64,000 nt of DNA, taken from Sipunculus nudus. Lineage: Eukaryota; Annelida; Sipuncula; Golfingiida; Sipunculidae. Shown here piece by piece: positions 10,330-21,762 of this stretch (positions are counted from its first letter, which is position 1; every line of letters starts with the position of its first letter). Location of the stretch: NCBI GenBank assembly GCA_026874595.1, contig CM049322.1, forward strand, positions 55,652,386-55,716,385, in the 5' to 3' direction. The notes under the pieces were generated by a model. The model was not told where the DNA came from. It made no database searches and saw nothing but the letters and a program-made list of their open reading frames with translations. The translations under genes were made by a program, and so were the position numbers.

Positions 10330-11600
10330 AATGGGACGAACTATTCTCCTTCAATATTGCAGTAACTGTTAATGTTGTAATAAATGTCGTGGCATAAATA
10401 AGTACGTATGAGAGGATTGTAAATGTATTCTGAATGATTAAGGTTCCTAACCTTTTACTTTCATTCATTTCGTCATATGTATAACTAATGACGTCAGAGT
10501 AGATTACAGCATTTTGAATACTATAAATCCCCAGCATTTTACACATGAACAGAAATATTAAACAATGATGGCATTTCAAGATCAAGAAAGAGTTAATCAT
10601 TTCTTCAGGGGCAAGATAAAAGTGGCGGCTAGTTTTTATTACAATAATGAGCGTTAATATATTAATGGTTGCACGACCCGGGCACTATTGTAATAACGTT
10701 CACTATTGTAATAAATTTCATTATAGCTGTAAGTAATGACGTGAGAGTGGATTACAACATTTCGAATACTAAAATTCCCCAGCATTTTACACTTGAACAC
10801 GAATAATAAACAAAGGTGGCATTTCAAGATAAACTATGAAGGAAACTATTTCTTTAGTGGTGAGATAAAAGTGGCGGCTATTTTTTTATTACAATAGTGA
10901 CCGCAATAACAATATTGGTTGCTTGATCCGGCCATTCTTGTAATAACGTTCACTATTGTAATAAATTTCGTTATAGGTATAATTAATTACGTCAGAGTGG
11001 ATTACAACATTTGGAATACTACACTTCTGCGGCATTAACACTTGAACACAAACAGAACACAATGGTAGCATCTCAAGATGAACAGAAATAAAATTGTTTC
11101 TTCAGTATTGAGATAAAAGTGGCCACTAGTTTTTCTTTTTACAATAGTGGCCGTTATTACAATAGCTGTTGCACGACCCGGTTACTATTTTAATTCCGTT
11201 CATAATTGTAATAACGTATGTTATTAGTATAATTAATGATTTATAAGAGTAGATTATGACGTTTGGAATACAACACCTCTGCAGCATTTTAGACTTGAAC
11301 ACAAATATAAAACAATGGTGACATTTAAAGATCAAGAACGAGAGAATAATTTCTTCTAGGGCAATATAAAAGTCGCGGCTAGTTTTTCTTACAATAGTGA
11401 CCGGTAATACATTAGTGGTTGCACGGCCCGGTCACTATTGCAAGAACGTTCACTATTGTAATAAATTTCGTTAGAGATATAATTAATGACATCAGAGTGG
11501 ATTACAACGTTTAGAATACTATGATTGCCCAACATTTTACACTTGAACACAAATATAAAAAATGGTTGTATTTCAAGATGAACTTTGAAGGAAACTAGAA
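10330..11600 (+). repeat. Tandem array of ~250-bp units
   Basis: The landmark GATAAAAGTGG (or variant) recurs at about 10,615, 10,863, 11,111 and 11,365, giving spacings of 248, 248 and ~254 bp. Each unit carries the paired motif TTATTACAATAGTGACC and GGTCACTATTGTAATAA around a GTTGCACGACCCGG centre (a potential hairpin), then ATGACGTCAGAGTGGATTACAACATTT, CAGCATTTTACACTTGAACAC and TGGCATTTCAAGAT. Short open frames in the units are not conserved between them. Confidence 0.9.
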
Positions 11601-11639
11601 TAGGGGTAGTCGACAAGCGACAACGTATATCCGCCGAAA

Positions 11640-12060
11640 TCAGAGTGGGACAAGTGAAGTGAGGCATGGATTGAGTGGGGAAATAGGGTGAGGTGTGTTG
11701 CATATGAGCATGGGTGTCTGCAGCCGAAATGTGTATGTAGGGTGTCGCTTCCTACCACAAAATCCAGAAAGCTATCGACTGATTTTATCTCATAGCAGAC
11801 AAACAGAAGGGCGCTGTACAAAAATGGTGAAAGGTGGCGCCACCAATTTTGTGAAAGATTAAGATCTATGTGATATCTATATACATGAAAAACTTTATTG
11901 GAGTATGTCAAACCAGTCCTGAGATATAAGCCTGAATGTCTGCAGCGTAAACATAAATGTAGGTGACGCCACCTGAAACAAAATCTAGAAAGCTATCCAA
12001 AATGTGTAAACATGCTAATTTTAGGCAGATAAGTCAAACCACTACTGAGATAGGAGTGAT
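11640..12060 (+). repeat. Two diverged ~225-bp tandem units
   Basis: GTGTCTGCAGCCGAAATGTGTATGTAGG at 11,714 and ATGTCTGCAGCGTAAACATAAATGTAGG at 11,937 start similar segments (both then AAAATC.AGAAAGCTATC). Non-coding. Confidence 0.65.
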
Positions 12061-12213
12061 TTTATTGTATTAATTATTACAATAGTGACCGTTAATACAA
12101 TAGAGGTTGCAACAGAAACGGAGTTGTATATTTTATTATATATTCTTATCTCAATCGGTTTCTTTATACAAAAGTGAAAATGAAATGCTTTGTCATGGTA
12201 TAAAAAAGGAAAA

Positions 12214-12850
12214 CTTTTACGCGAAATGACAGATCGAGAATAGAAATAGCAGAGCTTACTTCTCCGAAGGGCTGATCATCGGTAATTAGGTCATGGGCCA
12301 GATATGGCGCGCAAAAGAAAATCACCGATTGTGCTCCGGTGGCCACATTTTAATCCCGACAGGTCTGTAATTAAATGGGTCTAGTGCCCTCATAGGTAAA
12401 AATCATCACTGTGAATATGAGAAAGACAAGAGTGTCTTTGTTGAGATAACCCGATTGTGCTATGGCGGACACGTCCAAATAGCGACAGACGTATAATTCA
12501 ATAAGGACAGAGTCCTTATAAAATATAAAATCACCGATTGTGCTCTGAAGGCAATATTGGAAATCCGAGAAGCCTGTAATTTTATAGAGATGGAGCCCTC
12601 ATAGGTTCTAATATTCCCTCTGAATATAAGAAAGCTCAAGCATTTTCTTCTTGAGATATCGCGCTCAAAATAAAAGTCACCGATTGTGCTCTGGCGGCCA
12701 TATTGTAATTCTGACAGGTCCGTATTTCGATAGAGATGGAATATTTATAGATTCCAATCATCATTGGGAATTTTAGAAAGATCAGACTTGTTCTTGTTGA
12801 AATATCGCGCGCGAAAGAAAGCGTCACTGACAGAAGGATGGAAGCAGGTA
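12214..12850 (+). repeat. Satellite-like monomers, copy 1
   Basis: The phrase CACCGATTGTGCTC or variant recurs at 12,325, 12,449 (partial), 12,533 and 12,678. It is followed each time by a GGCGGCCATATTGTAATTC-type segment, a GACAGGTC.GTA segment, CTCATAGGTTC and GAAAGA.CA. Full monomers are about 146 bp, with one truncated to ~82 bp. Repeated at 21,126-21,762. Confidence 0.8.
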
Positions 12851-14690
12851 AGGATGGAAAGATGGAAAGATGGAAGTACGGAACACGGACAAACTGTCAC
12901 GGTAATCACTTTAGGGCACCACTTTTGAAGCGGGGCCCTGGTAATAAAAATACAGCTTTATATGTTCGAAATGTTACATGTGTTTTTTCACTCGATTTTA
13001 TTACCAACTGGTCGAAATATCTTTAAACGATGTTCTATCTTATTAACAATTATTTGAAGAACGACACCCCAGTACATTTAGATGGACGGTATGTGGACAT
13101 ATTATTCTGACACAAATTATATGACATTGCCAAGTTTGGAAGTCTAATGATTGGTCCTATATCTTTTAGAAATGTTAGTATTTTGTTATACGAAATTAGT
13201 ATTTTGTTATACGAAAGCCATAGTAGTATTTGAAAGCAAATAACTGCCATATTCGGTTTAATTTTGGTGAAGACTTTGTACCAATGAGACCAGGCAGGGA
13301 ATGGACCTTGAACCATTTCTGCGACATCCAATTTTTTTGTTGCGAGACATTAATCAGAGAAAACAGAATAATATCGGTCCTTATAATAATTAGGCTATTC
13401 TCAATATCAAACAACTTTTGTTGATGTAGACATCATTGTTGCCTGGGGAAATTCCAAGGAAGGAAACCTGTCCCCTCGGAAGCTAATACGGGCAACCAAT
13501 TAATTAGTTATTTGGTCGCGTAAAGTGTTTCTAACACTGTTTAAACAGCTGCATCATCTGTTTAGAAACTCATCTTAACAAACATTTGTACTACTCTACT
13601 TTAAATAAATGCATAATTGTTTTCCAGCAAATTTATATAACTAATACGGTTTTTTTTACAGAATGGTTTACCTGCTTCCTTTCTTATTTGACACTCCACA
13701 TTCTGCACACGTGTCGGTGATGTCCTCTTTTAGGACAAGTTTGTTTTCTTTTGCAGGATTATTTCCTATTAATCTTTATAATTAATATTTCTTATATTTC
13801 CCCATAAGCTGCCCTATATTTCCTTTTTGTTTCAAGGTCCTCCACTCATTTCACGCTTTTTCAGGAAACGCCTCTGGGATTTTCTTGCAATTCGAGCTCA
13901 CTAGCCTGTTAAGACAGGTCCTGCCTGACAATATGCGGTCATGCCGATCACCTGTAATCCCCTTTGACCCCCATTTCTATTAAAATGCATGTACAGGCAT
14001 TTCAGTATTTCAGAAGGAAGTAAATATTTTAAATTCAAGCGCGGAACACATTCCCACATGAATCTGTTCTGAATAGCGATCGCTTTTCCATTGGGTGGAG
14101 TTGAGACCCTTTACCCCACTTCTGTTTTATGGGTTTACGTGTATCTTGATTTCTATACATACATAAGCATTTTTCCATTATAACAATCGTCCGATTTACT
14201 GGTTGTTTGGAAAATAATTTCTCAAAGAAGTCCTCCAACATGAATACAATTTGGGAAGGGGGGGGGGGGGGGCTGGATTGCCTGAGGTCCTAACTCTCCA
14301 AGGAATTTGAAACATGTGGCAAGTGCATCTGTAAACGAATAGGGATTCCATTACAAAATAGATTCTGTGGTGCTAACCAATGAACCCCCCGCAAGAATCT
14401 ACAAATCAGTCGTTCGTTCATATGAGGACGTTTTATGTAATACATGTCATGCTCCAGTAACACGAGTTTACCTGGCAAGTGGTAGAACAATTGCATACGA
14501 ATGGACGGCTTCCATATAATGGGGACAACAGTCCGTTGGAACGAAGGCGCCGTCAGCGGATATACATAGAAATGGTGAGTCTTTCCATCCGTCGTGCCAT
14601 CCGTTCGTCCGTCTGTCACAGATTGATTTTTACGCAATAACGTAAAAATAAATTAACATACAGACAATTTACTCAATTAAATCCTAGTTC
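12850..14690. other. No gene recognised (copy 1 interior)
   Basis: Contains a doubled GAAATTAGTATTTTGTTATAC phrase at 13,190-13,213, a poly-G run at 14,258-14,272 and a CCGTCCGTTCG-rich stretch near 14,585. Short frames on both strands lack splice support or domain. The same content is at 21,762-23,605. Confidence 0.5.
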
Positions 14691-15085
14691 AAGTTCGAAA
14701 ACAGATAGATGACCTTGGCGTGTTTCTAAAGGTCACAAAGGCGATAATGCTAAAATGAATTTACGCTATTACCTGAAAAGAATTCGTTGCACGGTCACCA
14801 AACTTGTAGCATTAATACACCTTATAAAGAGCTAGGTAATATGTTAATACGGATGACCTTGACGCAATTTTTCAAAGGTCACAGAAGCTATAAAGCACAA
14901 ATGAATTTAACGCAAAACCTTTACAGATTTTGAGGCACCGAACTTGCGGGTTTTAAACACTTTATATATGGCTGGGTCAAGTTTGAATATGGATGAACTT
15001 TACATCATAAATCAAGGTCACAGAGGTTATAATGCTAAAATAATGTTAACGCAAAAACCTGAAAAAAAATTAATAAATATATATA

Positions 15086-15143
<58 letters not shown>

Positions 15144-15665
15144 CAAGCTTGCACCATAGAGACACTTCATGAAGTGCTAGGCGGAGTTCAAACTTGGATG
15201 ACGTTGACTCATTTTTCCAAGGTCACAAAGAGGATAATGCTAAAATAATTTTTACGGAATTACATAAAAAATAAATTTGAGGCACATTTACCAAACTTAC
15301 AGCGTTTATACACCTTATGGCTAGGTCAGGTTTGAATATGGCCGACCTTGACGAAATTTTTCAAGGTAACAAAAGCGATAATTCTAAACTGAGGTTAACG
15401 CAATTACTTGACAAGATTTTGAGGCACAGTCACCAAACTTGCAGCATTGATATACTTTATGAATGGCTAGGTCAAGTTTGAATGTAGATTACCTTGATTG
15501 GATTTTCAAGGTCACAGAGGCGATAATGCTAAAAAGATTTAAACGCAAAACCTAGCAAGAATGTGAGACACAGTCACCAAATTTGCAGTATTGATACACT
15601 TCCTGAAGGGCCAGGTAGAATTTATACATGGAGGTCACAAAGGCAATTATTATGGGTGGCATTGT
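14690..15665 (+). repeat. ~147-bp minisatellite array with AAGGTCAC core, copy 1
   Basis: AAGGTCAC (or AAGGTAAC/GAGGTCAC) recurs at about 14,719, 14,872, 15,015, 15,221, 15,364, 15,509 and 15,636. Each is preceded by GATGACCTTGACGCAATTTTTC-like sequence and followed by GATAATGCTAAAAT, ACGCAAAACCT, GAGGCACAGTCACCAAACTTGCAGC and TATGGCTAGGTCAAGTTTGAAT. A (TA)n tract (15,078-15,130) interrupts the third unit. Confidence 0.88.
15078..15130. repeat. (TA)n microsatellite
   Basis: Directly readable. It is about 6 bp longer in copy 2 (23,988-24,048). Confidence 0.98.
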
Positions 15666-16130
15666 CCCATCTGAAATTTCATACAGGTATCCCCAACCTT
15701 TTTTTGCCAGCTATTTCCGTAACGTGAAGGGGAGGAAACCAGACCTGTTCCATAGATCAACTTTTGGTCTTGTGTGAAGTTGGGATTATGGCATTTCCGG
15801 AAAATATATATAATGGTAATTCTGATAAACTAAAAAAAATGTAATGGATTACGGATACGGGTTTACCCTACATTTCAGAAAATTATGTACATAACTTCTT
15901 GCGTTAATATGCTGAACGGCAATGCAACAACCCCAAGAATGAAGTTGTTTCCATGTAAATTAAAGAAGTTAATTATTTTTAACGCTTTAAGTTTAAATCT
16001 TGTAGACCTGACAACCCGTATCGGAGAACTCACGCTTCATTGATCACTGTTCACACCCTAGCCAGTCAGTAGCACGTTGTGTTTTGTCGGTGTCGCACGT
16101 ACATATAATCGTTAGTTAAGACGTCGCACC

Positions 16131-17178
16131 ATGAGTTCGGATAAAGTAAGGACTTGCACAACCTGTAAATTTCCTTGCAAAGGTCACGACGGCCCTACAG
16201 GCAAGGAATGTCCTCGGTTTTATATCGATAGAAAAACTTGGACGAAATGGGACAAGATATAAAGGAAACGGAGCCGTCAACGAACCAAATTCCGGAAGCT
16301 TTAGTTTTTTCGATGCAACAGTTGAATTTTGGTATAAAAAGCTTGAAAGCTTCACAAGACAATTCAGCTAAATGTGTTCTGGGAGTGCAAAAGTCAGAAA
16401 ACTAAATTTCTGTGCAACACTCGAATTCAGAAGGACAACCTCCACGCAAGCCAGCTGACACACCAGTTTCGCGCGGAAACGTACACGTGCTCGGGGCGGT
16501 CATCCAAGAAAAGAATGTCCAGGCTGCACAGAATGGTGAGTTTGTTCATTTGCCTGACTTTCTATATATTGCTTCAGAACCAGTTAACAGAGAAGCTGAG
16601 GCTGTGTTTGTCAGTGATAATTTAGAATTTCGACAAAAGAAGTCACGTAGAATAATAGATAATTTTTCCATATGGCTTCAAGCGTGGTCTCGATACGAGA
16701 TGGTTTCGCAAAATACAGAACCTTCATCCAGGAATATGACAGAAAATATTTGTGGTCTGCCGTTATGGCTTACGATGTGCGTTTCCGCAGTCAGATTGCT
16801 GGTAGCCACCAACCATTCGCCTTTGATGAAATTGATTCTAACATGTACGTCACAATTTTGGTTGCAACAGCGGTGAAACGTAATACGTCTCGGTGTTTCA
16901 GATGTAAATCGTTTGATCATGTAGTCCAAAAATGCCCCTTTCGCTCGCAGCAAGCCAAGATGGAGGAGACTGAAAACCAAATCCAAACAAAGTCCCACCA
17001 TTCTTATAGATCTGACCGCTGGTACCACGAGCAGCGTGAGGGATGTAATAACTACCAGTCCGGTCGATGTCGCGTCCAATCATGTAAACAAGCCCACGTC
17101 TGTAGACAATGCAGAGGTCCTGAGCCGTTATACAAATGCCAACACTGTTATAAGAACAGCGTCACCCTTGAATGCTAA
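16131..17178 (+). pseudogene. DIRS-type gag, frameshifted, copy 1
   Basis: The first piece starts at ATG 16,131 and stops at 16,262. It contains CTTC..CKGHDGPTGKEC, a Cys/His motif resembling the N-terminus of DIRS-type ORF1 proteins. A frame change then leads to the stretch with LPDFLYIASEPV and IDNFSIWLQAWSRYE (about 16,500-16,700). A second frame change leads to 16,672-17,178 with a core region (YLWSAVMAYDVRFR), a retroviral-type CCHC zinc knuckle at residues 75-88 of that frame (CX2CX4HX4C) and a downstream Cys/His cluster (GRCRVQSCKQAHVCRQC). The zinc knuckles indicate nucleic-acid packaging. Two frameshifts make it non-functional as read. Confidence 0.8.
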
Positions 17179-17983
17179 AGAATGGCAGTTCGGACTGTCC
17201 AGTCATCCAGATAGATTCTTAGCAAATAAACTCGTCCAGGGTATCAATACCGGTGTTCGTATTGGATACAAAGGTCATCGATCTTCAAGACACACCCATA
17301 ATTGGCCATCAGCTAATAAATATAACGCCGCCGTACAAACAGCCGTTGACAAGGATGTGCGTTTAGGTCGCAAAGCTGGTCCATTTTATAGTCCTCCTTT
17401 TGTAAACTTTGTCGCGTCGCCGATGGGCGCATTCCCCAAAAAGCGCTCTTTAGGAACATATTGGATCATCCACGATCTATCATGGCCCCCGGACTGGCAT
17501 CAGTCCGTGAATGACTTTATTCCTTCTGACGAACATTCGCTTCGGTACATAACAATCGACGATATAACTTCCGTTGTGAAGCGCTATGGTCAAGGCACCC
17601 TCATGGCGAAGTTAGACTTAAGGGATGCCTTCAAACATATAGTAGTGCACCCGGATGACTGGGAACTGCTAGGATCTACGTGGGAAAAGCATGATTCTTC
17701 GGGTAATGTAGTGCGTGAATATTATGTGGATTTGGTGTTACCATTTGGTCTTAAAAGTTCCCCGAAACTGTTTAACGATTATGCAGATGGACTGGAATTT
17801 ATCATGAAAAAATACGGAGTCACTGAGGTAGAGCATTACCTAGATAATTTTTTCACATGCGGTCCTCCGTTAACCCCTCTGTGTGATAGAAATCTAGAGA
17901 CCATGCTAGAATGCTGTTACATGCTCGGTTATGCTGTGCAACCAGAAAAGGTAGTAAACCAACTACACGGCTCGAATATCTAG
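17036..17983 (+). pseudogene. DIRS-type reverse transcriptase, catalytic residue changed, copy 1
   Basis: Open for 315 codons; the first ~80 residues overlap gag in another frame, so the true start is uncertain. RT signatures in order: GRKAGPF near residue 122, FVASPMGAFPKK, YWIIHDLSWPP (~165), the palm Asp in AKLDLRDAF, LPFGLKSSPKLF, then HYLDNFFTCG. The last should read YLDD: the second catalytic aspartate is AAT (Asn) at 17,846-17,848. The frame shifts after LHGSNI at 17,983, where the continuing homologous reading (LEYLGIIIDSNRMEL) is in the next frame. No RNase H follows. The Asp-to-Asn change predicts an inactive polymerase; both tandem copies share it. Confidence 0.88.
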
Positions 17984-18055
17984 GGATAATAATAGACTCC
18001 AATAGAATGGAGTTGTCAATGTCTTCTGAACGTGTCATGTTCGGCTCATATTAGG

Positions 18056-18301
18056 ATTACAGGATTTCAAAATGACCAATATAGTGGTCAATCTTTCCGT
18101 AGAGGTGGTGCCACCGATGCAGCAGCGGCAGGTATGCAGGATTGGGAGATCAAGCTGCTAGGCAGATGGTCGAGTAATGGATATGAACGATACATACAAG
18201 CTCCTGTCAGTGTTGTAACTGGTTTTGCGAGACGGATGGCTTTACAACGCGGGTTAAGCTCGGCACCGTTCAGAGGTTGCTATTTGAATTTCCTCAAATA
18301 G
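18056..18301 (+). pseudogene. Tyrosine recombinase C-terminal fragment, copy 1
   Basis: The stretch GQSFRRGGATDAAAAG, then DWEIKLLGRWSS and NGYERYI, matches the C-terminal catalytic half of DIRS-type tyrosine recombinases: HxxR box, [H/W] position in GRW, nucleophile Tyr in YERYI. The box I arginine and the N-terminal domain are missing. The HxxR histidine is replaced by Gln (CAA at 18,089-18,091). Lacking half the domain and with this change, it is expected to be inactive. The product ends with LNFLK and TAG at 18,299-18,301. Confidence 0.85.
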
Positions 18302-18311
18302 CCCTTTAATT

Positions 18312-18363
18312 AAATTGGGCCATAAAGTTGGCGCTCAATGGGCCTTTATTATTTGGCCCAATT
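18312..18363 (+). repeat. Hairpin just after the recombinase stop
   Basis: AATTGGGCCATAAAG (18,312-18,326) pairs with CTTTATTATTTGGCCCAATT (18,344-18,363), arms of about 15 bp with a small bulge and a ~17-nt loop. Its place 10 bp past the stop suggests a 3' untranslated structure or the internal end of a terminal repeat of the element. Present identically at 27,230-27,281. Confidence 0.75.
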
Positions 18364-18385
18364 GTATGTTGGGTTGAAAATTACA

Positions 18386-18438
18386 TCTCTCTCTCTCTCT
18401 CTCTCTCTGATACCACCCTCGTCGTTCATTGGAAAATG

Positions 18439-18476
<38 letters not shown>
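18386..18476. repeat. (CT)n tracts
   Basis: Two CT runs (about 18,386-18,409 and 18,440-18,476), followed by a long pyrimidine-rich region to 18,675. In copy 2 the second run is longer (27,355-27,403), which explains the change of offset. Confidence 0.95.
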
Positions 18477-18478
<2 letters not shown>

Positions 18479-18679
18479 AATGTAAAACTACGTATCTGAT
18501 TAGAAAAATGTTATATGTCTGTCTTTCTTTCTCCTCCTTCTCTCCTTCCTTCTTTTTCCTTTTTTTTAATTCATTCCCCCCCCCCCCATTTCTTCTCTCT
18601 CATGTTCTTTTGCTTTCAAGCCTTTCTTTCTTTCTTTTCTGTCTTCTTCGCTTTACTCCTCTTTCACTCTCTTGATCAT

Positions 18680-20900
18680 GGTTATTGATTTACTAAAATA
18701 GCACAAACACCAAAGACACTCGGCAATCTAGGTCATTGTTATTGCAGCACTTATCTCACCAATGGCTTAACAGAGACTGCAGAGGGCTTTCGATCCCGAA
18801 AAAAATGGTAGTTAATTTGTAGTGTTAGTTAGGTTTTAGTGTGTATAAAGTAAAATATGTACACGCATGTTTTTTCATGTTATAATCTTCAGTAAAGGAA
18901 ACACATCGGCATATAAACCCATATAATAACAAATAAATGTAAAACTATAGAACAATTCAATATGTGCTATCGTCGCCTGTTCGTTCGGCCAGGTCTCAAG
19001 TACAAAGACCTGTTAAGTTTATACACATTCAATAATCAAGTAACTACACAATCTCTATATTCACGAATGTAAATGTGAAACGTTGCCAAGTGGAGATGTC
19101 TTCAAACCCGAAACCGACCAGCTTGAATATAATCAGGAATGTCGACCCTAATATGGATGAAGGGAAAAAATTTAGATTTATACCCCTAAAACCCAAATAG
19201 GCTTAACAAAGAAACTAATGCATATCTGACATGGCCCATATCAGTTGGAATAGAAAGTGTCTCCAATCCATTTTAATGTTAAACAAGTTCAAAATAACCG
19301 CTTAGTGAACAATAGAATTCATATCAATAAAATGAAAATTGCAAATTTGAGACCGACAGACTCTGAAACACAAACAGAGCCCCCATTCACTCAATTTGAT
19401 TTATTTGAGGGGAGCCTTGAGGAAAATGATTTACACACTGATAGTTTTGAAATGTGTCGCCCCTGGACGTCGGAGCAGATTGACTGCTTGTCACTGAAGA
19501 TGATGATAAAAATCCTTTGGATAAGAACACGCTTAGTGTTGCGGACTCAAATATAAGTTTAATGAAAGAATATAAAGTACCAAAGATAATTAAAGGTTGA
19601 CTAAAAATGGTAATAATTATTACTTTATAGATTGGCTAGGTTAGCCAATCTCATCGAATACTTGCAAACCAGATGTCCACTTAAACTAGGTTGCCCAGGA
19701 CTATTAAATTCGACATTCATACCTTATGCCTGACCGTCCATCAGGGGTCTGAGACGTAAAAACACATGCACGGAAAGTTTTTTTTTCATTTTCAACCAAT
19801 ATGTTGGAAAAGTGAATACCTAGAATACCTAAAACGAAATATTTTACTGGTGGTCTTCCACCGACTATATTTCCAAAGTTTCAATGGAAATATTATCTAT
19901 AATTTCTTATGCTTTCCGGCATTTAGGCCCTAATCTCTGATATTTTCCTGTATCAAACGTGTTTCTGATATAATAGGTTTGCGTTAATCTTTAAATCATT
20001 CAGTTCTTTTTGCACGCACGAGTGCTTGTATGATGGAATGTAAGATGACAGTGTCAGGTTTACAGGGAGCGAAGTGTGACGGAAAGTTTGATATGATGGC
20101 ATGATACATCTTAAGGGGAAAGGCATTTCCTTGCGTAAAGACAAATATGTATTAGTGCCTTTCCATTGGAAGTAATACGATCCCTGTCCATAATACTTTG
20201 AGCTGATCCCACAGTGTAATCCCCCTAAAGCTATGTGCGTTTGATGATTTTATAATGCCCTCTCCGATCTTTCCGGTGGTTTCGGCTCTGTCCGTTTCAT
20301 TGTTAATCTTCTTATCCATGCTTATACTTCTTATTACTTACCTTACGTCCGTGCTTATAATTCTTATTAAACCATAATAATTGACCATTCTATTTCATGC
20401 GAAGATCGATACGTCTAATTTAAGAAGAAGTTGTGTGTATGACTATTTTGAGCTAAAAAGATCGCTGAAGTCATGGATTCCCTTTTCCTTTTGACATATA
20501 TGTTATATGAACCATTATAATGTTGATCATATGCCAAAACGTTAGGTGGGCTGCTCAAGTCGATACCGGTGGGGTCAAATGTCAGTAACAGGATCGCCTT
20601 GCTGATAATTGAGAATGATGTATGTAATGTTATCTTGCATCTGTGTATGAAGTGTAATGTCACACGGGTATTCTTACGTGCTGTTAAAGCCGGCGTCACA
20701 AATACAATGGCCTCCGGTCAAATTTGTGGATGGCCAGAAAATCGCCGAATTTCAAGCCCGCCAAGGAGCTTAGCGTTTTTTTTTTTTCGCTTAAAATCTA
20801 CCCTGTCACATATTGCTCGGGGCTCCGGCTGTGACTTTTGATCACTAGTGGTTAAAAAACGCCCGACGGCCGTAAGTAAACAAATAGAAGTCAGACGAAT
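18680..20900. other. No confirmed gene; short unrecognised frames (copy 1)
   Basis: A 34-codon ATG frame at 19,096-19,200 (starts MSSNPKPTSL) and a frame ending at 19,556 that contains KMKIANLRPTDSETQTEP and DLFEGSLEENDLHTD look compositionally protein-like, but they are separated by stops and match no family I know. They may be remains of another mobile element or exons of an unknown gene. Identical in copy 2 (28,026-28,486). Confidence 0.35.
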
Positions 20901-20904
20901 CCCT

Positions 20905-20961
20905 GTCGACATAATGGCGGGCGCCGACGTCCGCGCCTCGAGTATACTTAGGGCATGTTAA
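20905..20961 (+). promoter_or_regulatory. CpG-rich promoter-like spot with YY1-type ATGGCGG and mini-ORF
   Basis: CGACATAATGGCGGGCGCCG resembles the YY1/initiator-type AANATGGCGG motif often found at transcription starts. It starts a 15-codon frame (MAGADVRASS...) ending TAA at 20,959-20,961. CpGs are concentrated here against an AT-rich background. A GGCCGTAAGT donor-like site lies ~45 bp upstream. Second copy at 29,834-29,890. No downstream gene is visible. Confidence 0.3.
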
Positions 20962-21125
20962 AGGTTTTACGCATCATAATTCTCGGTACTAAGCACAGAC
21001 AAGAGGGCTTCTCTAGCACCGAAGTATATTTAAAGTATTTCAAAATGCATGGGATTTTTACCCCGGTGATTGAATTCCTGATTTGACAGGAGGAGCCCGG
21101 CCGGCCTGTAGAAGCCACCCGACGG

Positions 21126-21762
21126 CTTTTACGCGAAATGACAGATCGAGAATAGAAATAGCAGAGCTTACTTCTCCGAAGGGCTGATCATCGGTAATTA
21201 GGTCATGGGCCAGATATGGCGCGCAAAAGAAAATCACCGATTGTGCTCCGGTGGCCACATTTTAATCCCGACAGGTCTGTAATTAAATGGGTCTAGTGCC
21301 CTCATAGGTAAAAATCATCACTGTGAATATGAGAAAGACAAGAGTGTCTTTGTTGAGATAACCCGATTGTGCTATGGCGGACACGTCCAAATAGCGACAG
21401 ACGTATAATTCAATAAGGACAGAGTCCTTATAAAATATAAAATCACCGATTGTGCTCTGAAGGCAATATTGGAAATCCGAGAAGCCTGTAATTTTATAGA
21501 GATGGAGCCCTCATAGGTTCTAATATTCCCTCTGAATATAAGAAAGCTCAAGCATTTTCTTCTTGAGATATCGCGCTCAAAATAAAAGTCACCGATTGTG
21601 CTCTGGCGGCCATATTGTAATTCTGACAGGTCCGTATTTCGATAGAGATGGAATATTTATAGATTCCAATCATCATTGGGAATTTTAGAAAGATCAGACT
21701 TGTTCTTGTTGAAATATCGCGCGCGAAAGAAAGCGTCACTGACAGAAGGATGGAAGCAGGTA
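21126..21762 (+). repeat. Satellite-like monomers, copy 2
   Basis: Same as 12,214-12,850, offset 8,912. Confidence 0.8.

Larger units (their letters stand above)
16000..18363 (+). mobile_element. Decayed DIRS-like (tyrosine recombinase) retrotransposon, copy 1
   Basis: Order of remnants on the plus strand: gag with zinc-binding motifs, reverse transcriptase, then the C-terminal half of a tyrosine recombinase. Gag-RT-YR without an integrase of the DDE type is diagnostic of the DIRS order. The RNase H region, any methyltransferase domain and the N-terminal part of the recombinase are missing, so an internal deletion joined the RT tail to the recombinase near 18,030-18,056. Frameshifts break gag (twice) and RT. 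Terminal repeats were not identified, so the outer limits are approximate. Confidence 0.88.
12214..21125 (+). repeat. ~8.9-kb tandem duplication, copy 1
   Basis: The sequence from CTTTTACGCGAAATGACAG (12,214) to CCACCCGACGG (21,125) is repeated head to tail at 21,126-30,055. The offset is 8,912 bp at the left, 8,918 after a TA-tract change and 8,930 after a (CT)n change. I counted about seven base substitutions by eye (e.g. 13,311; 16,741; 17,309; 18,880; 19,941; 20,744), so identity excluding microsatellites is well above 99.8%. Either a very recent duplication or an assembly artefact. Confidence 0.97.

Noticed and set aside
10330-11600. CRISPR-like array (regular ~250-bp spacing)
   Set aside because: Whole units are homologous, with no repeat/spacer alternation; eukaryotic tandem repeat.
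17853-18038. Minus-strand frames antisense to the DIRS RT and gag
   Set aside because: Shadows of the plus-strand coding sequence; no independent motif.
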